DNA of 6,476 nucleotides from Thauera sp. (GCA_023150215.1 JAKLLJ010000197.1:1-6476), one strand, 5' to 3'; counted from the first letter of the stretch, positions 1 to 6,348 are shown. Made by a program: numbers and translations. Notes: generated by a model from the sequence alone, not told the origin.

Positions 1-201
1 CGCCACCCCCTGCGCTGGGTCGCGCTGCGCACCAAGCGCATGCACGACCTCGGCGCCAGCGTCGCCCCGACGCGTGCGGCCGAACTCGACACCCGCATGA
101 TCCTGCTCGGCCACGGCTGGAGCGCCGCGCGCCTGCGCAGCCTCGGCCTGCTCCATCCGGCCGCCGAGGCCGCCAACGAGACGATGCGCCGGCGCGCGTG
201 A
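1..201 (+). CDS. C-terminal end of an unidentified protein (5' truncated by window edge)
   Basis: An open frame runs from the first base to a TGA at 199-201 and gives 66 residues. Codon choice is strongly GC-ending, as in the neighbouring real genes. The peptide begins RHPLRWVALRTKRMHD, contains LDTRMILLGHGWSAARL and ends in an Arg-rich tail. It is rich in Ala, Arg and Leu and looks like a helical C-terminus of a soluble protein. No membrane segment or recognisable catalytic motif is visible. I do not recognise the family and assign no function. It lies upstream of alr on the same strand, but the 221-base spacer with repeats suggests the two are not tightly coupled. That it is a real coding end is fairly likely; its identity is unknown. 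Confidence 0.6.
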   Translation, partial: RHPLRWVALRTKRMHDLGASVAPTRAAELDTRMILLGHGWSAARLRSLGLLHPAAEAANETMRRRA

Positions 202-232
202 AACCTCGCGCCCCGCCGCACCCGGCGCGCCC

Positions 233-256
233 GATCGCGACTTGCGTCGCTCCTAC
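233..256 (-). repeat. REP-like hairpin repeat, copy 1 (inverted orientation)
   Basis: Read on the minus strand this copy starts GTAGGAGCGAC and ends GTCGCGATC. The stem is GCGAC (237-241) paired with GTCGC (246-250) around a four-base loop, TTGC on the plus strand. It lies in the spacer between the unidentified gene and alr. It faces copy 2 head to head, so the two form an inverted pair about 30 bases apart. Short GC-rich palindromic repeats with a conserved GGGAG-type head are typical of REP elements, which in many proteobacteria are dispersed by RAYT transposases. No such transposase is present here, so the REP assignment rests on form only. Confidence 0.7.
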
Positions 257-286
257 GGCGCGGCTCCGGCAGCGTGGCGGGCCCTC

Positions 287-310
287 GTGGGAGCGACACG
301 AGTCGCGATT
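287..310 (+). repeat. REP-like hairpin repeat, copy 2
   Basis: This copy starts GTGGGAGCGAC and ends GTCGCGATT. The stem is GCGAC (293-297) with GTCGC (302-306) and the loop is ACGA. It differs from copy 3 at one loop base and at the last base of the 24-base unit. Together with copy 1 it makes a longer imperfect inverted repeat (233-256 against 287-310) that could fold as one extended hairpin in single-stranded DNA or RNA. Confidence 0.75.
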
Positions 311-329
311 CCACGGCGCGGGAGCCTCT

Positions 330-353
330 GTGGGAGCGACGCGAGTCGCGATC
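330..353 (+). repeat. REP-like hairpin repeat, copy 3
   Basis: This copy starts GTGGGAGCGAC and ends GTCGCGATC. The stem is GCGAC (336-340) with GTCGC (345-349) and the loop is GCGA. It is in direct orientation to copy 2 with a start-to-start spacing of 43 bases. The preceding bases are also similar in copies 2 and 3 (GCGGG...CCT just before the head), suggesting that a unit larger than the 24-base core was duplicated. The rest of the spacer, up to 422, shows nothing else I can support. The bases just before the alr start are pyrimidine-rich, without a clear promoter or ribosome binding site. Confidence 0.75.
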
Positions 354-422
354 GGGCCGCGCATTGCGGCGCTGGCGAATTCCCCGCACCATTTTGCCTT
401 TCCACCCCTTCCGATCCCCGCC

Positions 423-1487
423 ATGCGTCCCGCCCGCGCCCTCATCGACCTCTCCGCCCTGCGCCACAACTATCTTCTCGCTCGCGAGCGCCACGGCGGG
501 CGGGCGCTCGCGGTGGTCAAGGCCAACGCCTATGGCCACGGCGCGCTGCGCTGCGCGCAGGCCTTGCGCGACGAGGCCGACGGCTTCGCGGTAGCCTTCC
601 TCGGCGAGGCGCTGGAGCTGCGCGCGGGCGGCATCGATGCCCCCATCCTGCTGCTCGAGGGCGTGTTCGCCGCCGACGAGCTCGCCGAGGCGGCGCGCCA
701 GCGGCTGTGGATGGTCGTTCACCACGAGGAGCAGCTGTGCATGCTGGAGCGCACGCCGCTCGCCGCACCGGTGGATGTGTGGCTGAAGGTCAATAGCGGC
801 ATGAACCGCGCCGGTTTCGTCGGCGACGCGGTGGCGCGGACCTGGCGGCGCCTGCAGGCGAGCGGCAAGGTCTGACGCATCGTGCTGATGACGCACTTCG
901 CGCGCGCCGACGAGCCCGAGCTCGGGACCACGCTGGAACAGTTGCAGCGCTTCGAGGCCGCCACCGCCGGCCTGCCCGGCGCGCGCAGCGTGGCCAACTC
1001 GGCAGCGATCCTGGCCTGGCCGCAGGCGCGCCGCGACTGGGCACGCCCGGGCATCCTGCTCTACGGGGCGGATCCCATGCCCGCCGAGGGCAACGGCCTG
1101 CGTGCGGTGATGACGCTGGAGAGCGCGGTGATGGCGGTGCGCGAGATCGCGTCCGGCGAGGCGCTCGGCTACGGCGGCCGCTTCGTCGCCGAACGCCCGA
1201 CGCGGGTCGGCCTGGTGGCGATGGGCTACGCCGACGGCTACCCGCGCGTGGTGCCCGACGGCACCCCGGTGACGGTCGAAGGCCGCGCCAGCCGGATCAT
1301 CGGCCGGGTGTCGATGGACATGCTGACGATCGACCTCACCGAGCTGCCCGAGGCTGGCATCGGCAGCCGGGTGGAACTGTGGGGCGAGCAGGTGCCGATA
1401 AACCGCATCGCCGAGGCGGCGGGAACGATCAGCTACGAGCTGCTGTGCAACGTGAAGCGGGTGCGCCTGGAGTACGCGGGCGAATGA
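423..1487 (+). pseudogene. alr: Alanine racemase, reading frame interrupted by an in-frame TGA at codon 151
   Basis: Alanine racemase (EC 5.1.1.1) is a cytoplasmic PLP enzyme that interconverts L- and D-alanine for peptidoglycan. The frame from ATG 423 spans 354 codons, normal for the family. Visible landmarks are the PLP lysine K33 in VVKANAYGHG; K122 and R129 in WLKVNSGMNR, equivalent to the carbamylated lysine and substrate-side arginine of characterised enzymes; THFARADE; the pyridine-contacting R208 in ARPGILLYG; the catalytic tyrosine Y250 in LGYGGRF; GYADGYPR; and GRVSMDM in the C-terminal beta domain. Codon 151 (873-875) is TGA, with homologous sequence continuing in the same frame, so this is a substitution rather than a frameshift. 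The stop falls between the fifth and sixth beta strands of the barrel. The first 150 residues lack R208 and Y250; the downstream part lacks K33. ATG 423 is chosen because family similarity starts there, although no good Shine-Dalgarno precedes it; the frame is open back to 198 but that stretch is repeat sequence. Alternatives are a sequencing error, readthrough, or restart at GTG 882 or ATG 888. Confidence 0.85.
873..875 (+). other. In-frame TGA stop inside alr
   Basis: The local reading is AAG GTC TGA CGC ATC GTG. Racemase-like sequence continues without a frame change on both sides (WRRLQASGKV before, RIVLMTHFARADEP after). The stop is followed directly by C, a context known from E. coli work to terminate relatively weakly. 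Single substitutions from GGA, CGA or TGG would each produce it. An AAGG stretch at 867-870 lies 11 bases before GTG 882, so reinitiation is conceivable but only weakly supported. Confidence 0.9.
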
Positions 1488-1496
1488 GGGTTTTGC

Positions 1497-1528
1497 GCCT
1501 TACGCCTCACGCCCTCAGGGCCTCACGC
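1497..1528. repeat. Short degenerate repeat of GCCTCACGC at the convergent alr/ccmI junction
   Basis: GCCTTACGC (1497-1505), GCCTCACGC (1504-1512) and GCCTCACGC (1520-1528) are three near-identical units, the first two in a 7-base register. Between them lies the small perfect palindrome GCCCTCAGGGC (1511-1521). The repeat covers most of the 27-base space between the two stop codons and also encodes the last few residues of CcmI. It may be a heptanucleotide simple-sequence tract. No U-rich tract follows the palindrome in either direction, so I do not call it a terminator. Confidence 0.55.
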
Positions 1529-2741
1529 GCTCGATCGTCACCGTGATGCCGGCAGCGTCGGGCGTCACCGGCGTACTGGCGCCTTCGAGGTCACCGGGGC
1601 GCGCGGTGGCGTCGCCGCCCTTGGCGACGCGCGCCGCGACCACGATGCGCTCGGGCACCGGGGCATCGCCCATCATCATGGTCGCGCCCTCGAAGCTGAA
1701 GTCGACCGGCAGTTCGCTCCCCTTGAAGCGCAGTGCAGCGAGCGGCGGACCGCCCGCCTCGCCGCGCACGAAGACGAAGACTGGATCGTCGGCCCCGACC
1801 TGGCCCGCGAGCGCTCCATCCACCTGCAAGCGGCCCGCCACCTTGAGCGGCGAGGCGGGCACGGGCGCCGACGCCGAGCCTTGATCGGCGGCGAGCGGGG
1901 CCATGCCGGCCTTGGCGCGTGCCTCGTTCACGCTCGCACGCACGCCGCGGGCGATGTCATCCCCCGGGGGAATCTGCTCGAGGATGCGCTCCCAGTAGCC
2001 CGCCGCCGCGGCAAAGTCGTCACGCTGATAGGCGGCGGTACCCGCGAGCGCGAGCGCCTTGGGATGCTTCGGCTCCGCCTTCAGCGCACGCTGCACCAGT
2101 GCTTCGGCGTCACCGGCGACCTTGCCGCGCAGCGCCGCGACCACGTCGGCCCAGTCGGCGAGCACATCGGCATCGTTCGGCATCAGCTTGTCGAGGCGCT
2201 CGTAGGCGGTTGCGGCCTTCGGGTAATCCTGCAGCACCATGTAGGTACGCGCCAGCATCGCCCAGCCCTCGGCATTGTCGGGGTTTGCGGCGAGATGCTT
2301 CTCCAGGCTGCCCACCATCTCGGTGACCTGCTCCTGGGTGAAGCCCTGCTGGCCGGCAACGTTCTTCGGGTCGAGCGCAGCGGGCTCGCCGATCATCAGG
2401 TAGGTGCCGACCGCAAGTGCGGGCACGGCGAGGGCGGAACCCAGCGCCCAGGTCTTGTTCGGGCGGCGGTCGGCGCTGTCCGCGGCCTCGGCAGCGGCTT
2501 CGCCCTCTTCGAGCGCGCGGCGCTCGAGCTCCTCGCGGCTCTTCGCGTGGGTGGCTGCATCGATCTTGCCTTCGGCGAGCTCGGCGTCGAGTTCGGCGAG
2601 CTGCTCGCGCAGCACGTTGAGCACCATCGCGCTCTGGCGGACCTGCGCCTGATTGCGGCGACCGTAGCCGAGCAGCGGCGGCAGGATCAAAAGCAGCGCA
2701 CCGGCCACGAGCAGGCCGGCAAAAACGATGAAAGCGGTCAC
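1515..2741 (-). CDS. ccmI: Cytochrome c maturation protein CcmI (apocytochrome chaperone with TPR domain)
   Basis: CcmI is an inner-membrane protein that binds the C-terminal region of apocytochromes c with a periplasmic TPR domain and passes them to the CcmF/H heme lyase. This protein has 408 residues, typical for a stand-alone CcmI. Segments in order are: TM1 at about 4-25 (FIVFAGLLVAGALLLILPPLL); a cytoplasmic, charged, coiled-coil-like stretch at about 30-90 rich in Glu, Arg and Ala; TM2 at about 97-117 (TWALGSALAVPALAVGTYLM); TPR repeats at about 157-280, with the AEGWAMLARTYMVLQDYPKA unit clearest; an Ala/Pro linker; and a C-terminal beta-rich domain at about 300-408 as in CycH/CcmI proteins. 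The start is GTG at 2741, which overlaps the ccmH stop by 4 bases (GTGA) and has GGAG 8 bases upstream. The frame is open further upstream, but that part is a shadow of ccmH. It is the last gene of the operon and is convergent with alr. Confidence 0.93.
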   Translation of the reverse strand: MTAFIVFAGLLVAGALLLILPPLLGYGRRNQAQVRQSAMVLNVLREQLAELDAELAEGKIDAATHAKSREELERRALEEGEAAAEAADSADRRPNKTWALGSALAVPALAVGTYLMIGEPAALDPKNVAGQQGFTQEQVTEMVGSLEKHLAANPDNAEGWAMLARTYMVLQDYPKAATAYERLDKLMPNDADVLADWADVVAALRGKVAGDAEALVQRALKAEPKHPKALALAGTAAYQRDDFAAAAGYWERILEQIPPGDDIARGVRASVNEARAKAGMAPLAADQGSASAPVPASPLKVAGRLQVDGALAGQVGADDPVFVFVRGEAGGPPLAALRFKGSELPVDFSFEGATMMMGDAPVPERIVVAARVAKGGDATARPGDLEGASTPVTPDAAGITVTIERVRP

Positions 2742-3319
2742 TTGCGGAACTCCGGGGATGCGGTATCGGGAGCGGCGTCGCCCCCACCGGCGAGCAGCGT
2801 GCGGGCGCGCTCGCGATCTGTTGCGCTGAGGGCCTGCTCGGTGGCCACCTCGACGCTGCGCCGGCGCAGGCGCCAGCCCAGCCAGCCAGCGCCGCCGAGC
2901 AGGAGCGCGAGCGGGCCGAGCCACAGCAGCAGGGTCGCGGCCTTGAACGGCGGCTCGTAGAGGACGAAGTCACCGTAGCGTTCGACGAGATAGTCGATCA
3001 CGTCGTCCTTGTCCTTGCCAGCAGCGAGTTGCTCGCGCACCTGGTTGCGCAGGTCGACGGCGAGCGGCGCGTTGGATTCGGCGATCGACTGGTTCTGGCA
3101 GACGAGGCAGCGCAGCTTGTGCGACAGCTCCATCATGTCGGCTTCGAGCTTGGGATCGGCTGCCAAGGCGGGGGCGACCCCCGCGTCGGTCGCCGCGGGA
3201 AGGCCGTCGGGGACCGACGCGGGACCAGCTGCCTGCAGCGGCGCCGCCAGCAATAGTGCGAGCGCCCCGGCGGCGAGGCCATGGCGCACGGCAAGCAGCA
3301 ACTTGGGATCAGCCGGCAC
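2738..3319 (-). CDS. ccmH: Cytochrome c maturation protein CcmH (thioredox subunit of heme lyase, CcmL/CycL type)
   Basis: CcmH is a periplasmic thiol-redox protein anchored in the inner membrane; with CcmG it reduces apocytochrome cysteines, and it works with CcmF and CcmI. The protein has 193 residues. It has a signal peptide at about 1-30 (hydrophobic core AAGALALLLAAP, probable cleavage after LQA). The family motif LRCLVCQNQ carries the redox pair C71 and C74, and the three-helix domain continues through SIAESNAPLAVDLR and YLVERYGDFVLYEPP. A C-terminal membrane anchor lies at about 128-149, followed by RLRRR. An unusually long Ala/Pro linker (about 31-54) separates the signal peptide from the domain. 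The start is GTG 3319, supported by GAGGAG 7 bases upstream; the alternative GTG at 3289 would still give a signal peptide but lacks such a site. The gene overlaps ccmG by 11 bases and ccmI by 4. It is not fused to CcmI, as it is in E. coli. Confidence 0.95.
   Translation of the reverse strand: MPADPKLLLAVRHGLAAGALALLLAAPLQAAGPASVPDGLPAATDAGVAPALAADPKLEADMMELSHKLRCLVCQNQSIAESNAPLAVDLRNQVREQLAAGKDKDDVIDYLVERYGDFVLYEPPFKAATLLLWLGPLALLLGGAGWLGWRLRRRSVEVATEQALSATDRERARTLLAGGGDAAPDTASPEFRK
2750..2753 (-). promoter_or_regulatory. Ribosome binding site for ccmI
   Basis: GGAG on the minus strand stands 8 bases before the GTG start at 2741-2739, inside the last codons of ccmH. It supports a GTG start that overlaps the ccmH stop codon. 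Confidence 0.6.
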
Positions 3320-3902
3320 GGCGCAGCTCCTCGACCTTGGGCAGGATCTGGGTCTGCAGCGACTCGGGGGTGATCGGGCCGATGTGCTTGTAACGGATGC
3401 GGCCCTCGCGGTCGATCAGGAAGGTTTCCGGCACGCCATACACGCCGAAGTCGATGCCGATGCGACCATCGATGTCCATCACCGACAGCAGATAGGGGTC
3501 GCCATGGTCCTTCAGCCAGCGCTGCCCGCGCTCGACCGCCATCGCGGTCTCGGCCTCGAGCGCCATGCCGCGCACGCTGATCGCACCGTCGCCGCGCACT
3601 TCCTTGTAGTTGAGCCCGACCACCGGCACCAGCTTCTGCTCGGCCATGCGCACCAGCAGCGGGTGCTCCTGGCGGCAGGCCACGCACCACGACGCCCACA
3701 CGTTGAGCAGCCAGACCTGGCCGCGCATCTCCTCCAGTGCGAAGGTCTTGTCGGGCTGGTCGAGGCGGGCGAGACGGAAGTTGGGCGCCGGCTTGTCGAT
3801 CAGCGGTGACGGCACCTCGCGCGGGTTGAGGGTGAGGCCGAAGGCGAGGAAGCCGGCGAGGCCGAAAAAGAGCAGCAGCGGTACGAGAAACTTGGCTTTC
3901 AT
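3309..3902 (-). CDS. ccmG: Cytochrome c maturation thiol:disulfide oxidoreductase CcmG (DsbE)
   Basis: CcmG is a membrane-anchored periplasmic thioredoxin-fold protein that takes electrons from CcdA/DsbD and reduces CcmH or the apocytochrome CXXCH cysteines. The protein has 197 residues. An uncleaved N-terminal anchor spans about 5-25 (FLVPLLLFFGLAGFLAFGLTL). Family-typical KPAPNFRLARLD follows, then the active site NVWASWCVACRQEHP with C73 and C76, GLNYKEVRGD, and GVYGVPETFLID containing the cis-proline P158 and the acidic E159 characteristic of CcmG/TlpA-type proteins. About 20 extra residues (about 104-124) sit between NYKEVR and the helix RGQRWLKDHGDPY compared with E. coli CcmG, which explains most of the extra length. 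ATG 3902 has AGGA 5 bases upstream and lies 18 bases after ccmF; the end overlaps ccmH by 11 bases. Confidence 0.96.
   Translation of the reverse strand: MKAKFLVPLLLFFGLAGFLAFGLTLNPREVPSPLIDKPAPNFRLARLDQPDKTFALEEMRGQVWLLNVWASWCVACRQEHPLLVRMAEQKLVPVVGLNYKEVRGDGAISVRGMALEAETAMAVERGQRWLKDHGDPYLLSVMDIDGRIGIDFGVYGVPETFLIDREGRIRYKHIGPITPESLQTQILPKVEELRRAG
3327..3332 (-). promoter_or_regulatory. Ribosome binding site for ccmH
   Basis: GAGGAG on the minus strand ends 7 bases before the GTG at 3319-3317. It lies inside the last codons of ccmG (VEELRRAG). It decides the choice of this GTG over the one 30 bases downstream and fits translational coupling of ccmH to ccmG. Confidence 0.7.
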
Positions 3903-3920
3903 GGTTGTCCTAGAACGAAC

Positions 3921-5903
3921 TCAGGCGGCAGCGCCGACACGACCGTCCACCGCCGCGGCGGCGTCGCGCGCGGCCAGACGGCGGTAACGACGGTCGGCAG
4001 CGGCGAAGATGCCGCCCAGGCCCATCAGCACGCAGCCCACCCAGATCCAGCTGATGAAGGGCTTGTAATAGAGGCTGACGATCCACGAGCCATCCTCGAG
4101 CTGTTCGCCGAGCGACACATAGACGTCGCGGAACACACCGATGTCGAGCGCAGCCTCGGTCATCGGCATGCCTTGCGCCCGATAGAGGCGCTTCTCGGGA
4201 TCGAGCATGCCGAGCACGCGGCCGTCGCGGACGAGCTCGATGTTGCCGCGCGCGGCGTCGTAGTTGGGACCATCGGCATCGACCACGCCACGGAACACGA
4301 AGGTGTAGCCGGCGAGTTCAGCGTGCTGGCCTTCCTTCATCTTGACGTCGAGGTGACGGTCCAGGCTGCCGACCATGGTCACGCCGATGATGAAGATGCC
4401 GATGCCGAGGTGGGCGAGCCACATGCCCCACCACGAGGCCGTGATCGAACGCAGGCGCGAACCCGCCGAAGCGCCTGCACGTTCGCCGAGGCGGCGGGCG
4501 AGCAGGCGCAGGCTGGCGAGCACCACCCAGGCGGCGAGCGACAGGCCGAGCGCGGTGCGCCAGGTCAGGTGATCGACGGCCCATGCGCTACCCACGCCGA
4601 TCGCGACGCTGGCGACGAAGATCGGTGCCACCCTGCGCACCTCGGCGAGCAGGTCATCGTCCTTCCAGCGCAGGAAGGGGCCGAACATCATCAGCACCAC
4701 CACCGGCGTCATCAGCGGCACGAACACCGCCTCGAAGTAGGGAGGGCCGACCGAGATCTTGCCCAGGTTGAGCGCATCCAGGAACAGCGGATACAGCGTG
4801 CCGAGCAGCACCGAAGCCGAGGCCACGGTGAGCAGCACGTTGTTGGCGAGCAAGGACGTCTCGCGCGACACCAGGCTGAAGCTGCCGCCGCCCATCAGCT
4901 TGTTGGCGCGTGCGGCGTACAACAGCAGCGAGGCGCCGATCACGATCACCAGCAGGGCGAGGATGTAGAGGCCGCGCTTGGGGTCGGTGGCGAAGGCGTG
5001 CACGCTGGTGATGACGCCCGAGCGCACCAGAAAGGTGCCGAGCAGCGACAGCGAGAAAGCACCGATCGCCAGCAGCACGGTCCAGCTGCGGAACGCGCCA
5101 CGCTTCTCGGTGACGGCCAGCGAGTGCATCAACGCGGTGCCGAGCAGCCAGGGCATGAAGGAGGCATTTTCCACCGGATCCCAGAACCACCAGCCGCCCC
5201 AGCCGAGCTCGTAATAGGCCCAGCCCGAGCCGACCGCGATGCCTGCGGTAAGGAACACCCAGGCCACCGTCGTCCACGGCCGCGACCAGCGCGCCCAGGC
5301 CGCGTCCAGCCGCCCCGACAGCAGCGCGGCGATCGCGAACGCGAACGCCACCGAGAAGCCGACGTAGCCCATGTAGAGCAGCGGCGGGTGGATGATCATG
5401 CCCGGGTCCTGCAGCAGCGGGTTGAGGTCGCGACCCTCGGCGACGCCGGGCAGCAGCCGCTCGAAGGGGTTGGAGGTGACCAGCGTGAACGAGATGAAGC
5501 CGGCGCTGACCAGTCCGAGCACGCCGAGCACGCGGGCGAGGAAGGCATCCGGGAGGTGGCGCGAGAACACGGTGACCGCGACCGTCCACAAGGACAGCGA
5601 CATCGCCCACAGCAGCAGCGAGCCCTCGTGGTTGCCCCACACGCCGGTGATCTTGTACATCAGCGGCGTTTCGCTGTGCGAGTTGCTGGCCGCGAGCTGG
5701 ACCGAGAAATCGCTCTGGATGAAGGCCCAGGTCAGGCACACGTAGCTGAACAGGATGAAGAAGAACTGCCCCTGCGCGGCGGGCCGGCCGACCGCCATCA
5801 AGGCCGCACTGTTGCGCTGCGCGCCGACCAGCGGCACGACCGCCTGCACCAGCGAGAGCACCAGGGCGAGGATGAGGGCGAAGTGTCCGAGTTCGGGGAT
5901 CAT
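3921..5903 (-). CDS. ccmF: Cytochrome c heme lyase subunit CcmF
   Basis: CcmF is the integral inner-membrane core of the System I cytochrome c synthetase. It takes heme from holo-CcmE, reduces it and ligates it to apocytochrome with CcmH/I. The protein has 660 residues, the usual size, and is composed of many hydrophobic segments. The WWD signature is WGGWWFWDPVEN at 235-246, facing the periplasm. The four expected heme-ligand histidines are present at positions close to E. coli numbering: H172 in IIHPPLLY and H302 in VHAFATDPKRG (periplasmic pair), and H260 in LMHSLAV and H498 in WLAHLGIG (membrane heme b pair). WGNHEGS near residue 90 is a further family signature. A large soluble periplasmic segment lies at about 515-615 and a last membrane helix near 618-637. 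ATG 5903 begins one base after the ccmE stop. The long opposite-strand open frame over this gene is a GC-driven shadow. Confidence 0.98.
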   Translation of the reverse strand: MIPELGHFALILALVLSLVQAVVPLVGAQRNSAALMAVGRPAAQGQFFFILFSYVCLTWAFIQSDFSVQLAASNSHSETPLMYKITGVWGNHEGSLLLWAMSLSLWTVAVTVFSRHLPDAFLARVLGVLGLVSAGFISFTLVTSNPFERLLPGVAEGRDLNPLLQDPGMIIHPPLLYMGYVGFSVAFAFAIAALLSGRLDAAWARWSRPWTTVAWVFLTAGIAVGSGWAYYELGWGGWWFWDPVENASFMPWLLGTALMHSLAVTEKRGAFRSWTVLLAIGAFSLSLLGTFLVRSGVITSVHAFATDPKRGLYILALLVIVIGASLLLYAARANKLMGGGSFSLVSRETSLLANNVLLTVASASVLLGTLYPLFLDALNLGKISVGPPYFEAVFVPLMTPVVVLMMFGPFLRWKDDDLLAEVRRVAPIFVASVAIGVGSAWAVDHLTWRTALGLSLAAWVVLASLRLLARRLGERAGASAGSRLRSITASWWGMWLAHLGIGIFIIGVTMVGSLDRHLDVKMKEGQHAELAGYTFVFRGVVDADGPNYDAARGNIELVRDGRVLGMLDPEKRLYRAQGMPMTEAALDIGVFRDVYVSLGEQLEDGSWIVSLYYKPFISWIWVGCVLMGLGGIFAAADRRYRRLAARDAAAAVDGRVGAAA

Positions 5904-5904
5904 G

Positions 5905-6348
5905 TCACTGGCTCAGCGTCTGGGAGGCCTTCTGGGCCTGTTCGACCGCATGCGCGGCCTCGGGGGGCATGTAGTTCTCGTCGTGCTTGGCAAGGACTTC
6001 GGTGGCTTGGAACACGCCGCCTTCGAGCTTGCCCTGCACCACCGCACCCTTGCCCTCCTTGAAGAGGTCGGGCAGCGTGCCCTTGTAGGTCACCGGGATG
6101 ACCTTGGCGGTGTCGGTGATCGCGAAGCGCACGGTGACGCCGTCGGCCTCGCGCTGGATCGAGCCGTCCTCGACCATGCCGCCGACGCGGAAGGTCTTGC
6201 CGACCGGCGCCTTGCCCTCGGCGATCTCGGTGGGCGTATGGAAGAACACCAGGTTCTGCTGGAAGGCGCTCAGCACCAAGGCGACCGCGGCAACCAGCAG
6301 GGCCACTCCGCCGCCGACCAGCATCAGACGTTTGCTACGGGCTTTCAT
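5905..6348 (-). CDS. ccmE: Periplasmic heme chaperone CcmE
   Basis: CcmE binds heme covalently in the periplasm, receiving it through CcmABCD and handing it to CcmF. The protein has 147 residues, typical for the family. A single N-terminal membrane anchor lies at about 8-28 (LMLVGGGVALLVAAVALVLSA). It is followed by the OB-fold beta barrel (FFHTPTEI, FRVGGMVEDGSI, VRFAITDTAKVIPVTYKG, LPDLFKEGKGAVVQGKL). The heme-binding motif is LAKHDENYMPPE, with the covalent heme histidine H122 and the axial-ligand tyrosine Y126 (E. coli H130 and Y134). A short flexible Ala/Gln-rich tail follows. ATG 6348 overlaps the ccmD stop by four bases (ATGA) and has GGAG 8 bases upstream. This is the classical HXXXY type, not the CXXXY variant found in some archaea and deltaproteobacteria. 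Confidence 0.98.
   Translation of the reverse strand: MKARSKRLMLVGGGVALLVAAVALVLSAFQQNLVFFHTPTEIAEGKAPVGKTFRVGGMVEDGSIQREADGVTVRFAITDTAKVIPVTYKGTLPDLFKEGKGAVVQGKLEGGVFQATEVLAKHDENYMPPEAAHAVEQAQKASQTLSQ

Noticed and set aside
233..353. CRISPR array
   Set aside because: There are only three copies, one is inverted, spacing is unequal, and the repeat itself is a hairpin element with no adjacent cas genes.
198..422. Upstream extension of alr in the same frame
   Set aside because: The added residues are encoded by the hairpin repeats and show no family similarity, whereas racemase similarity starts at ATG 423.
202..422. Sigma-70 promoter or riboswitch before alr
   Set aside because: No -35/-10 pair with reasonable spacing stands out, and the structured parts are explained by the repeats.
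873..930. Selenocysteine insertion at the alr TGA
   Set aside because: I see no convincing SECIS-like hairpin just downstream, alanine racemases are not known selenoproteins, and the position is not a catalytic cysteine site.
1511..1521. GCCCTCAGGGC palindrome as a bidirectional terminator
   Set aside because: The stem is only five base pairs with a one-base centre and no T tract follows on either strand.
2742..2924. Longer N-terminus for ccmI (frame open to 2924)
   Set aside because: This stretch lies inside ccmH in another frame and is Arg/Ala-rich; GTG 2741 immediately precedes the TM1 segment and has a ribosome binding site.
1881..2960. A 359-codon open frame on the plus strand opposite ccmI and ccmH
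   Set aside because: It is antisense to genes with clear domains; the product has no recognisable motif and ends in an Arg/Ser/Pro-rich stretch typical of shadows.
4173..6062. A 629-codon open frame on the plus strand opposite ccmF and ccmE
   Set aside because: It is exactly antisense to two unmistakable ccm genes, its product is a low-complexity mix of His, Glu, Arg, Gln and Ala with no domain, and such frames are common in GC-rich DNA.
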